A model generated the notes under the pieces. It worked only from the letters and a program-made list of their open reading frames with translations. It was not told the DNA's origin and did no database searches. The position numbers and the translations under genes were made by a program. DNA of 64,000 nucleotides from Gammaproteobacteria bacterium (GTDB lineage: Bacteria > Pseudomonadota > Gammaproteobacteria > Enterobacterales > Kangiellaceae): positions 1-64,000 of the forward strand of contig JABXHY010000023.1 in NCBI GenBank assembly GCA_013373375.1. Reading direction: 5' to 3'. Below are positions 8,849 to 16,995 of the stretch, one piece after another. How positions within the stretch are numbered: position 1 is the stretch's first letter; each line of letters starts with the position of its first letter.

Positions 8849-9703
8849 TTATTTATTTTGCTGTAAAAAACCTTTTATTGCAGACGCAACTTTTTCTGGC
8901 TGTTCCAGGTGAACGTGATGCCCGCCGGTCAGTTGCTCAATAGAAAGATTGGGGAACAAGGTTTTTCGCTGCTGAATTAATTCGTTATTAGCAAAAATGC
9001 CATCGTCAGCTTCGACTAAGAAACACGGACACTGAATGTTTTCCAGCATTGGTTTTAACTGAACTTCGGTGAGCCGATTAATGCTGGCAATTCTAAGTCG
9101 TGGATCGCTCGACCATCGATATCCCCCTCCCGATTCCTCGAGACCTCGAACAACAATCGGACGTACCTGTTCAACCGTCATTTTAGAGTGGTTCGCCCGC
9201 AACTCAATTGCTGAATCTATGTTTGGGAATATTCTTCTCTGTTTCGACTCGACAGCAGCTCGCTCCTTTAAAGAGGTTCGCATTAACTCTAATGTTTTAT
9301 CGTGCGTTACTGTTAATGGACCTAGCGCTTCGAGTAGCACCAGCGATTTCAATTGGTCGGACACTGACGCAAACAAAGTTGCAGCCGCACCTCCCATAGA
9401 ATGTCCAATTATCGAAGCTTGTGACAGGTTAAATTGCTTGAAAAGATCCTGAATAACATAAACCAAATCAAGAAAATGGTACGCCATTCCCTCTGGCAAA
9501 TGACCTGATTGGCCATGCCCGGGAAAATCCACCGCAATGATTCGGTACTCCGTTAAGTGCTGTATTAGTGGTTCAAAAGTCCCCAGGTTATCGAGCCAAC
9601 CGTGCAACAAAACCAGAGTGTCAGTTTGTTGAGCATTAATTTCTAAAATACTGCATTCAACGCCGCATAAATTACGGCGATGCTCAATTGAGGAGTTTGT
9701 CAT
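8849..9703 (-). CDS. Alpha/beta hydrolase
   Basis: A 284-aa cytoplasmic alpha/beta-fold hydrolase. The oxyanion segment LLHGWLDNLGTFEPLI, the nucleophile elbow GHSMGGAA, an acid in LVEADDGIF and the C-terminal His in TGGHHVHLEQPE are all visible. The family holds esterases, lipases and C-C hydrolases; the substrate is unknown. It starts 4 bp after the ComFB-like gene stop, so the two form one transcription unit. Confidence 0.88.
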   Translation of the reverse strand: MTNSSIEHRRNLCGVECSILEINAQQTDTLVLLHGWLDNLGTFEPLIQHLTEYRIIAVDFPGHGQSGHLPEGMAYHFLDLVYVIQDLFKQFNLSQASIIGHSMGGAAATLFASVSDQLKSLVLLEALGPLTVTHDKTLELMRTSLKERAAVESKQRRIFPNIDSAIELRANHSKMTVEQVRPIVVRGLEESGGGYRWSSDPRLRIASINRLTEVQLKPMLENIQCPCFLVEADDGIFANNELIQQRKTLFPNLSIEQLTGGHHVHLEQPEKVASAIKGFLQQNK

Positions 9704-9707
9704 ACTA

Positions 9708-10004
9708 TCAGTCGTGCGGGTTCGAATTAACTTTTTTGATGGCTTTCAATACCTGACGTCGTGCGTACTTTTTCAAGTCTTTTACTTCTTCGAGTAAATT
9801 AGGTCCAGGATTTTGCTTTTCGAGAAAATTGCTGACGTACTTGGCTGGCATGTTATTCAAAGCTATTGCGGCGATATCTTGAATCGTGACATCATTTTGT
9901 TTGAACTCGGGCTCGCCTTCTTGAATGATCTCATGAATTTGCTCGAAAACAATTTCCTCTGCCAAGTTTTCAAGATCATCGTGGTAATACATTTCTTTAA
10001 ACAT
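9708..10004 (-). CDS. ComFB-family protein
   Basis: A 98-aa all-helical protein. The pattern NLAEEIVFEQIHEII...DVTIQDIAAIALNNMPAKYV...DLKKYARRQVLKAIK fits the late-competence ComFB family. ComFB homologues in Bacillus and cyanobacteria have been reported as cyclic-dinucleotide receptors; whether this one binds c-di-GMP is inference. It is translationally close to the downstream hydrolase (4-bp gap). Confidence 0.78.
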   Translation of the reverse strand: MFKEMYYHDDLENLAEEIVFEQIHEIIQEGEPEFKQNDVTIQDIAAIALNNMPAKYVSNFLEKQNPGPNLLEEVKDLKKYARRQVLKAIKKVNSNPHD

Positions 10005-10130
10005 GACGCCCCCGTAGCAAATAATCGATTAGTTCGTTATGAGTTAATGAATCGCTTGTTTTATAACACGTCTTTCTTAACTATCCACTAATAACTGTAC
10101 ACCATGCCGCAGCATGCGCAAGCGAAATAC

Positions 10131-10994
10131 TTAATGCCAATCGCTCAATTTCTCTTGAGTGTCCGACACTTTAAATTTCCCTCGCTCATCACGATCGACT
10201 TTACCACAAGCAATTTGAGAATCATGAGTAAAGTAAATCCAACCATTACGGGCTTCTAAATCACTGAGTAAATCTTGTTTTTCTTCAATTAAATGCTCGG
10301 GATACCGGTCGTATCCCATGGTAATCGGGAGGTGGACCCATGCACTGCCAGGAATGAGATCAGCAGCAAATACCATTGGACCATGAGATGTTTTCACTTC
10401 TGTCAGCATCATGCCGGGCGTGTGTCCATCACTCCAATGGAATTTATAATCATCGCCAAGCAGATCAGACGATGACTGATCGATTAACACCAAGCGACCA
10501 GACTCTTCCAGTTGCTTGTTTAGATCGGGCAAAAAAGACGCCTTGTCTCGGAAATGAGGATTATTGGCTCTGTCCCAATGCGCTTTCCCTACTAAATATT
10601 TTGCGTTTGGAAACAGCAGCTTTGGAGATTCTCCTTGTTCAAACGACGACAATAAGCCGCCTGCATGATCGAAATGTAAGTGAGATAAAACAACGATGTC
10701 GATATCTTCATGCGACAGTCCGTGAGCGTTTAATTCTTCTAGCAAGATGTGACTGGACTCGACAACACCAAATCGGTCTTTAAACTTAGGTTCAAAGAAA
10801 GCACCGATCCCTGTTTCCAATAATATATTTCGATCACCTTCTTTAATTAGCAGTGTGCGACAGCAAAGGTCAATTCGATTCTCGCTGTCGACTTCAACCC
10901 ATTTTTGCCACATAGCTTTCGGCGCGTTACCAAACATCGCACCGCCATCCAGTTTTTGGGAATTCCCCAGTAATGTATGGAAACTTCTGCTCAT
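10131..10994 (-). CDS. Metallo-beta-lactamase-fold hydrolase
   Basis: About 287 aa from ATG 10994, preceded by AAGGTAGGTG; a longer reading to 11042 would overlap nhaC. The zinc-binding HLHFDHAGG motif, a later DGHTPGMM and FAADLIPGSAWVHLP, and a C-terminal TFTHD-like His/Asp segment (YFTHDSQIA) define the MBL superfamily, close to quorum-quenching-lactonase or arylsulfatase-type branches. The substrate is not assignable. No signal peptide, so cytoplasmic. It lies 13 bp after nhaC and is probably co-transcribed with it. Confidence 0.88.
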   Translation of the reverse strand: MSRSFHTLLGNSQKLDGGAMFGNAPKAMWQKWVEVDSENRIDLCCRTLLIKEGDRNILLETGIGAFFEPKFKDRFGVVESSHILLEELNAHGLSHEDIDIVVLSHLHFDHAGGLLSSFEQGESPKLLFPNAKYLVGKAHWDRANNPHFRDKASFLPDLNKQLEESGRLVLIDQSSSDLLGDDYKFHWSDGHTPGMMLTEVKTSHGPMVFAADLIPGSAWVHLPITMGYDRYPEHLIEEKQDLLSDLEARNGWIYFTHDSQIACGKVDRDERGKFKVSDTQEKLSDWH

Positions 10995-11007
10995 ATGACA
11001 CCTACCT

Positions 11008-12462
11008 TTATTGGACTGCTTCTGACTCTTCGAGCTTTTCAATTTTAAAATTATACACCCCGTAAATGATCGATAACACCGGGTTGATCAAATTGAAAAA
11101 GCAGAACGGCAAGTAAGCTAATGTCGCAACTTGCAACGTACCAGACATGTAAACTCCGCAGGTGTTCCATGGAATAAGCGGCGACGTTATAGTGGCAGAA
11201 TCTTCTAGCGTTCTTGATAGGTTTTTACTCGCCAATTTACGTGCATTAAACTCTGCTTTAAACATTCTTCCGGGTAACACAATTGCAATGTATTGATCGG
11301 CGGCTAAAACATTGACTCCGATACAGGTCAACACAACGGTCACGACCAAAGAACCAGTAGAGTGAATCATTTTTAATGCGGAAGTCACCAAACGTTGTAG
11401 TAGAAAAGTATGCTCCATTACTGCGCCAAAAGTTAACGCACACAATATTAACCAAACAGTATTCAACATGCTGCTCATGCCACCACGAGACAATAAACTG
11501 TTGACTGACTGATTGGTCGTTTCAATCACGTAGCCATCAAATAACGCTCGCCAAACGGCATCGACATAATTTGCAATCGATGGTGAGGTTTGAACGCCAA
11601 CGAATGACGCTATCGCTTTATCTTGTGTAAACACAGCGAACAAACCACCCACTAATGCGCCGATCATAATAGTTGGAAAAGCAGGCATGCGTTTGTAGGC
11701 GAGCACTAAAACAACAATTAAAGGAATTAAACTGACAATTCCAATATTAAAGTGTGCGTCAATTAAATTTAACGTTGCCATCATGGTCTCTTCGCTATTA
11801 GAGGACGAAGAGAACAAACCAATGGCGGCAAAAATGATCGTGGCAATAATAATGCTGGGTCCAGTGGTCCAGATCATATGACGAATGTGTTCGAATAACT
11901 CTGCACCTGCAACCGCAGGCGCTAAGTTTGTGGTATCGGATAATGGCGACATCTTATCGCCAAAATAAGCGCCGGATATAATTGCGCCCGCCGTGATTTC
12001 AGGAGACAACCCTAAACCACTCGCTACGCCAATTAGTGCAACACCAACCGTTGCCGCAGTCGTCCACGAACTACCAATACTGACCGATACCATTGCACAA
12101 ATAATACAAGCAGCGGCATAAAAAATTGAGGGCTCTAATAATTGCAAACCGAAATAGATCAATGTCGGAACCGTACCCGACAATATCCAGGTACCAATTA
12201 ATGAACCAACCGCTAACAAGATTAAAATAGCGCCCAGCGCCGTTGAAATTCCCTTAGTAATACCTTGCTCTATCGTTTTCCAGGTAAAGCCATTTTTCCA
12301 GCCAATAATTGCTGCAACCCCTGCGGCAAGCAAAAGTGCAATTTGGTTAGCTCCGTATGACGAGTTGTCGCCATAAAAGTTAACTGAAAAAAACAACAGT
12401 ATAATAAGAAAAATGACAGGGATTAACGCATCTAGTAACGATGGAGTTTTAACCTGAGACAT
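11008..12462 (-). CDS. nhaC: Na+/H+ antiporter NhaC family
   Basis: A 484-aa polytopic inner-membrane protein with about 11-12 hydrophobic helices. Family segments include the Ser/Gly-rich region around VSIGSSWTTAATVGVALIGV, the central GDKMSPLSDTTNLAPAVAG and, near the C-terminus, TSPLIPWNTCGVYMSGTL. These are characteristic of NhaC antiporters, which expel Na+ in exchange for H+; related proteins exchange other substrates. A sodium-tolerant marine lifestyle and the neighbouring Na+-coupled symporter fit. The MBL gene follows immediately. Confidence 0.88.
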   Translation of the reverse strand: MSQVKTPSLLDALIPVIFLIILLFFSVNFYGDNSSYGANQIALLLAAGVAAIIGWKNGFTWKTIEQGITKGISTALGAILILLAVGSLIGTWILSGTVPTLIYFGLQLLEPSIFYAAACIICAMVSVSIGSSWTTAATVGVALIGVASGLGLSPEITAGAIISGAYFGDKMSPLSDTTNLAPAVAGAELFEHIRHMIWTTGPSIIIATIIFAAIGLFSSSSNSEETMMATLNLIDAHFNIGIVSLIPLIVVLVLAYKRMPAFPTIMIGALVGGLFAVFTQDKAIASFVGVQTSPSIANYVDAVWRALFDGYVIETTNQSVNSLLSRGGMSSMLNTVWLILCALTFGAVMEHTFLLQRLVTSALKMIHSTGSLVVTVVLTCIGVNVLAADQYIAIVLPGRMFKAEFNARKLASKNLSRTLEDSATITSPLIPWNTCGVYMSGTLQVATLAYLPFCFFNLINPVLSIIYGVYNFKIEKLEESEAVQ

Positions 12463-12489
12463 AACGACCTACTTTATTATGATTATAAA

Positions 12490-12509
12490 AAGCACGCTTG
12501 CGCGTGCTT
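12490..12509 (-). terminator. Intrinsic terminator after the NSS symporter gene
   Basis: Perfect stem AAGCACGC/GCGTGCTT with a 4-nt loop. On the minus strand it is followed by TTTATAATC. It begins 5 bp after the symporter stop and separates it from nhaC. Confidence 0.8.
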
Positions 12510-12514
12510 CGTAA

Positions 12515-13924
12515 TTATCCTATTAGCTTAATACCTAGGAAACGATCGAGAATTGTGACGACTGCAATAGCACCTAGCATTAAAGGACAAATGTAGCTGA
12601 TGGCAAAGTCTATGTATTTTTGAAGTAATGAGCCCCGGATTGCTTCATCGCCTTGAGCCAACTCTTCATTAAGGTTTTCTTTACGCCAAACCCACGCTGC
12701 GAAAACAGCAATTAAAAATCCACCAACCGGCAAAAAAGTATCATTAGCAATAATTCCAACAAAATCCATAAAGCTTGTAAACGCAGGCTCACCAGTCTCA
12801 GCATTAAAGTTCCCTGGCAAATGAATAAAGTTTGTCAGCCACTCAACTGTGCCTGCAGATAACAATGAAGGAATGCCGATGATGAAGATAACCGTTGCAA
12901 TCGACCACACAGCTTTCTTTCGACTAACGCCATGTTCATCAACCACATAGGAAGTTGGAACTTCTAACAGTGAAACAGTTGATGTTAGAGCTGCAAAAGA
13001 GAGTAATAAGAAAAATAACGTTCCGATGACAACTCCTACAACAGGCCCTATCGCTTCGAATGCACCAGGTAATGTTTCAAAAATCAAACCAGGACCGCCA
13101 TCGGTTCCTAAGTTTTGGCTAAACACCAATGGGAACATTAGGAAACCAGCAATAAAAGCAATTCCGACATCTGCCAAAGTAATCATGGCACCGGCACTAA
13201 CGATATTTTGATCTTTTGAAACATAACTACCGTAAGTGATTAACGCTCCCATACCGAGAGATAAAGAGAAAAAGGCTTGTCCTAATGCCGAATAAATTAC
13301 ATCACCCGTAATTTTAGAAAAATCAGGAACTAAATAAAACTTAACGCCATCCATTGCTCCGGGTAAGGTAAGCGCATAAATCAACAGACCTAAAATGATC
13401 AAAAATAAAGTTGGCATTAAGATTTTTGCAGCACGTTCGATACCGCCAGAAATACCTCTCGAGACAATTAGTGCTGTCGCTCCCATGAAGATACAACCGT
13501 AAAGTCCGACGGTTACCCAATCAGTAATGAAGGTTCCGAAATTTTTACCTATTCCAAAATTACCCTGGATAAGCTCAACGACATATCCGAAAGACCAGGC
13601 AGCAACAACATTGTAAAAAGAAAGAATCAAGACACCACTTGCTAACCCCAAATAGCCAATAATTGACCACCTTCGAAAACCGAGTGACTTAAAAGCACCT
13701 ACTGGGTTTCGCTGGGTCTTTCGACCAATCGCTATCTCTGTGACCAACACCGGGTAACAAATCAAGAAACAAAAGATTAGATAAACAAATAGAAACGCGG
13801 CACCACCGCCTTCTCCTACTTTGAATGGGAAGCTCCAAATATTTCCTAATCCTACAGCTGATCCTGCAGCTGCCAAAATAAATCCCAAACGCGAATTAAA
13901 CGCACCACGAGCGGCCATACTCAT
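12515..13924 (-). CDS. Sodium-dependent transporter, NSS/SNF family
   Basis: A 469-aa protein with about 11-12 transmembrane helices and the LeuT-fold signature near its N-terminus (GLGNIWSFPFKVGEGGGAAF), then GRKTQRNPVGAF and, near the middle, the Na+-site region FFSLSLGMGALITYGSY. Bacterial members such as LeuT, MhsT and TnaT import amino acids with Na+. The substrate here is not known. It ends with its own strong terminator, so it is likely monocistronic. Confidence 0.9.
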   Translation of the reverse strand: MSMAARGAFNSRLGFILAAAGSAVGLGNIWSFPFKVGEGGGAAFLFVYLIFCFLICYPVLVTEIAIGRKTQRNPVGAFKSLGFRRWSIIGYLGLASGVLILSFYNVVAAWSFGYVVELIQGNFGIGKNFGTFITDWVTVGLYGCIFMGATALIVSRGISGGIERAAKILMPTLFLIILGLLIYALTLPGAMDGVKFYLVPDFSKITGDVIYSALGQAFFSLSLGMGALITYGSYVSKDQNIVSAGAMITLADVGIAFIAGFLMFPLVFSQNLGTDGGPGLIFETLPGAFEAIGPVVGVVIGTLFFLLLSFAALTSTVSLLEVPTSYVVDEHGVSRKKAVWSIATVIFIIGIPSLLSAGTVEWLTNFIHLPGNFNAETGEPAFTSFMDFVGIIANDTFLPVGGFLIAVFAAWVWRKENLNEELAQGDEAIRGSLLQKYIDFAISYICPLMLGAIAVVTILDRFLGIKLIG

Positions 13925-14166
13925 TTACTCTTTTATTATGTATTTTTGATTCTGTTCAGATACTGCAATCAAGTGGTCCGAACGAGTCCATTGGCAGAGC
14001 CGTTCCAAACTATTGTGCTACGCAGCATTCGATCCCATAAAATTTAAGCGCTAATCACATCACAAAGCAGCTCGCCTGCGCAAGTAGCAAGCACCAGAGA
14101 TCGGACTAGAAAGTGAATATTTTGGTTAGAGAATCGTAAAGAAATGAAAAATTGGTGAATTTTCAA

Positions 14167-15288
14167 TCATTGTGATGAATAAAGCATCATGTCATTTCGA
14201 TGAACAACAACATCACCGCGCATCCCTTTTTGCGATTTATTTTGTTTGAGTTCATTCAAATCTGTCACACGTTTGAGCAATTCGGTCGCATTACACCGAC
14301 TCATGCCTTTCGCAATAACATTTTCTTGTTCATCAAGAATGGCAATCACCTGATTTGCTTCAAACACCCCCTCTACTCGCTTAATACCAACACTTAACAA
14401 AGAAGCAGCCGAGTTCAGTAATGCTCTTTTCGCGCCATCGTCTACGGTGACACTGCCAAATACTTTTCCAACATGCTGCATCCAAGAAAATCTTTTTAAT
14501 GCAGATTTATCACTCGCGATTAACCAGGTGCCAATCTTTTCAGGAGGTGCAAATAAACCGGACGTAAGCCAAGCGCCAAAATCTAACTCATCATTTCCGA
14601 TAACAACATGGGTTCCCATTTCACTGGCTAACCGAGCAGCATTAACTTTTGACCCCATTCCACCAGATCCTAATTTCGATTTTCCTTCGAATAGGCACTC
14701 TTCGAGATCGTTTGCTTCATCGGAAAGGTTAGTAATAATTTCATCACTATTGGGAAAATCACGATATACGCCAGGTGTGTTGGTTATCAGAAATAACCAA
14801 TCTGCTGATGTCGCTTGCGCAATCAAAGCTGCTAAATGATCATTGTTGCCTAACTTTGACCGTTGGTGCGCCATTGCGTCATTCTCGTTACAAATGGGAA
14901 TTATGCTGTGTCGGTGAAAGCTGTCTAAAACCTCTACCGTATTGACAAAGGCTTCTCGGGTTTCAAGTAAAGTACGGTCGAGTAGCAACTGTGCAGTTGG
15001 GTAATTAATCAAAGAGTGCCACCACCGATGAAGTTCGGGTTGACCGACGGCGGCTAACCGCGCCTGAAGTTTGGCAGAGCTCGATAATGGAGGGCTTTCT
15101 CCTAGTATTTCGAGGCCTAGAGCAACGGCACCTGATGAGACAATTATTAAACGATGGCCGGCAGATATTATTCCGTTTATTTGCTCCGCGAATCTTTTTG
15201 TTTTTGCTGCGTTGTTACGAAGATCGATTAACGACTGCGAGCCAACCTTTATAACTACGGTTTTATTCACCAGAGTTTTGACTGTCAT
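14167..15288 (-). CDS. proB: Glutamate 5-kinase
   Basis: A 373-aa protein that phosphorylates glutamate in the first step of proline synthesis. The amino-acid kinase domain (about 8-255) shows VIKVGSQSLID, IIVSSGAVALGLE, the NENDAMAH segment and KLGSGGMGSKVNAAR. A C-terminal PUA domain follows (about 280-365). Length matches ProB. proA is not adjacent. The ATG at 15288 directly abuts a 3 x 16-bp array whose unit (GAAAGAACAA on the coding strand) supplies the only purine-rich sequence at ribosome-binding distance. Confidence 0.95.
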   Translation of the reverse strand: MTVKTLVNKTVVIKVGSQSLIDLRNNAAKTKRFAEQINGIISAGHRLIIVSSGAVALGLEILGESPPLSSSAKLQARLAAVGQPELHRWWHSLINYPTAQLLLDRTLLETREAFVNTVEVLDSFHRHSIIPICNENDAMAHQRSKLGNNDHLAALIAQATSADWLFLITNTPGVYRDFPNSDEIITNLSDEANDLEECLFEGKSKLGSGGMGSKVNAARLASEMGTHVVIGNDELDFGAWLTSGLFAPPEKIGTWLIASDKSALKRFSWMQHVGKVFGSVTVDDGAKRALLNSAASLLSVGIKRVEGVFEANQVIAILDEQENVIAKGMSRCNATELLKRVTDLNELKQNKSQKGMRGDVVVHRNDMMLYSSQ

Positions 15289-15292
15289 TTTT

Positions 15293-15340
15293 TTGTTCTT
15301 TCACACTATTGTTCTTTCACGCCATTGTTCTTTCACACTA
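15293..15340. repeat. Tandem array, 3 x 16 bp, upstream of proB
   Basis: Three nearly identical units ttgttctttcacRcYa at 15293-15308, 15309-15324 and 15325-15340. On the coding strand of proB each reads as TAGTGTGAAAGAACAA, the last one ending 4 bp before the start codon. Confidence 0.9.
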
Positions 15341-15631
15341 AACTTATTATCGAAAGACTTTTGAGTTTCTCGGAATTATAAAGCTATTTGCGAAACAAAA
15401 GCTTAAATTATTAACTTGCCCTTTCTCAGCACAGTTTTTACAAACTGTGAGTCGCAAACGGCTCGCTCATCGAAGTAATGATTTGAATTATTGATACAAA
15501 GCTAATCCATTTCCAATAACTGTTTTGAATCAACCAAGAAAAGATATGGCGGACCATCGCCACTTAACCTTAGAGATTTGACTAAGCAACTAAATATTAG
15601 AACTTTTTGACCAGAAGTCTACGTCCTAAAA
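15341..15631. other. Intergenic region between proB and the DUF4404 gene
   Basis: No gene seen. Two small inverted repeats are present: CACAGTTT-ttac-AAACTGTG (15430-15449, perfect 8-bp arms) and TGGCG-gaccat-CGCCA (15547-15562). They may be transcription-stop or regulatory structures for the minus-strand DUF4404 gene or the proB promoter region. Neither has a clear U-tract. Confidence 0.4.
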
Positions 15632-15901
15632 TTAGAGGCCCATTCGAGAGAAAAGATCGGATAACTTGCTTACCCATTCCGATAATGTTGGGTGCTCAGC
15701 TTCGAAGTGCTCTGCAATCGAGGCTAGCTGATCGATTAAATATTCATCAGGCTCAGGAACTTTGTCAGGGTTTGATAGCATCTGCCTTATTTGATGACGT
15801 GCCGCTTTTAATTCTGCATTAACTCCGGAATCATCGACGTCTATATCCGAGAGTTTGCGTTCAAAGTCTTGTAGCAAAAACACCAGATCTTTATCGGCCA
15901 T
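15632..15901 (-). CDS. DUF4404 family small protein
   Basis: An 89-aa soluble helical protein of unknown function. The pattern LLQDFERKLSDI...ELKAARHQIRQML and the C-terminal LASIAEHFEAEHPTLSEWV...LFSRMG match DUF4404, a family of short proteins found widely in gammaproteobacteria. No catalytic residues are evident. It is flanked by long spacers and is probably transcribed alone. Confidence 0.75.
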   Translation of the reverse strand: MADKDLVFLLQDFERKLSDIDVDDSGVNAELKAARHQIRQMLSNPDKVPEPDEYLIDQLASIAEHFEAEHPTLSEWVSKLSDLFSRMGL

Positions 15902-16200
15902 CGTTTACCCACTCGTTGCTTATAAACACTTACTTAAAAGATAGCTGAATATTGCCTGTTTTAAAACCCTTGGTGCTCTCTTTCTGACTCATTTTTTTAT
16001 TAGATTTGTTCTAATTTTAGGTACTACGAACGTGCATCGAAGGTTAAAGAGATTTTTTTGGCCTACGGCAACTGAGTTTGGAAAATATTTAAGGAAGCCG
16101 TCAAGGTGAGTACCTAAATTCAGGTCGGCATTGAAGTGCTTTTGTATACTGAGTCTTCGCAGACTGAGACTTCGTAAACCGAATCACTTACAAGGAGTGC

Positions 16201-16295
16201 GGCACGATAAATGAAATGCACCGATGAAAATCATATACACGGATGAAAATAATACGCACGGATGAAAATAATACGCACGGATGAAATTTTGCAGA
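16201..16295. repeat. Tandem array, 19-bp period
   Basis: Units acggatgaaaataatacgc at 16239-16257 and 16258-16276 are identical. A diverged unit precedes (16220-16238), a partly diverged one follows (16277-16295), and a weaker 18-19-bp copy begins near 16201. There are no spacers. Confidence 0.8.
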
Positions 16296-16305
16296 ACAGG
16301 ATAAC

Positions 16306-16327
16306 GCTGGTTCAAGAATGAACCAGC
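16306..16327 (-). terminator. Hairpin downstream of the DUF3016 gene
   Basis: GCTGGTTCA-agaa-TGAACCAGC, a perfect 9-bp stem with a 4-nt loop, 37 bp past the stop of the minus-strand gene. There is no strong U-tract on either strand, so it may be a terminator, an RNA-stabilising 3' structure or a protein site. Confidence 0.45.
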
Positions 16328-16363
16328 ATTCTAATGACCGTCAATATTTGAAAGCGACCCGAT

Positions 16364-16837
16364 CTACTTATTCAGTAAGTTTTCCAGCCAGTCATCTAAC
16401 AATTTCTTTTCAAAGTAGTATTTTTCTCGGTCACTACGGCGATAATCGACACGAGACAGACTGAATAACTCTTTGAGATTCTCATCACCTTGAGCAATTG
16501 TATTGCCAGAACTGTCTTTTAAATCATAACTAAACTGTAAACGCACAGTCGCAACATCACGCAATACTCTCATACCTCTATTTTGAGCCATCCCGTAACG
16601 AACTTCTCCCGCTCGATCGACGTTATTAAAGGTGATGGTAAGATTACGATCCTTCAGGAGCTTATGTTGCTCGAGATACTCTTTGATAGAATTCTGGAAG
16701 GCTTCAGCTGACCTATCGACCGACATGTCATGCTCTCGGATGTCCATGAATTTTTTCGGCTCATTTAGCGTCAAGTCAACGCTAGCGTGCAGCCCTACAG
16801 ACATAATGGAAACAAGTGAAAATGCTATAAACTTCAT
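16364..16837 (-). CDS. DUF3016 family exported protein
   Basis: A 157-aa protein with a Sec signal peptide (cleavage near GLHA|SV). The DUF3016 pattern is visible: VDLTLNEPKKFMDIRE, LTITFNNVDRAGEVR, VRLQFSYDLKDSSGN and RRSDREKYYFEKKLLDDWL. The family is periplasmic and uncharacterised. A near-perfect Shine-Dalgarno AGGAGGTC lies 6 nt upstream of ATG 16837, suggesting strong translation. Confidence 0.85.
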   Translation of the reverse strand: MKFIAFSLVSIMSVGLHASVDLTLNEPKKFMDIREHDMSVDRSAEAFQNSIKEYLEQHKLLKDRNLTITFNNVDRAGEVRYGMAQNRGMRVLRDVATVRLQFSYDLKDSSGNTIAQGDENLKELFSLSRVDYRRSDREKYYFEKKLLDDWLENLLNK

Positions 16838-16995
16838 TTTTGACCTCCTGTTTAACCCAGTTAAGCTAGTAGCTTAGATAAACATACTCCTCTTAAAGTT
16901 CCTTTTAGTCAAATAATGCAAAGCAACTCTAGGATTCCTGCTACAGATCTTTTACGATTACAGGCTAACTAATGGATCTATAATGCGAACGGCCA

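Larger units (their letters stand above)
15902..16363. other. Long intergenic region
   Basis: No gene was found in 462 bp. It contains a possible two-unit 15-bp repeat at 16150-16179 (tgagtcttcgcagac, tgagacttcgtaaac), the 19-bp array at 16201-16295 and the hairpin at 16306-16327. The remainder is unstructured AT-rich sequence. Confidence 0.5.
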
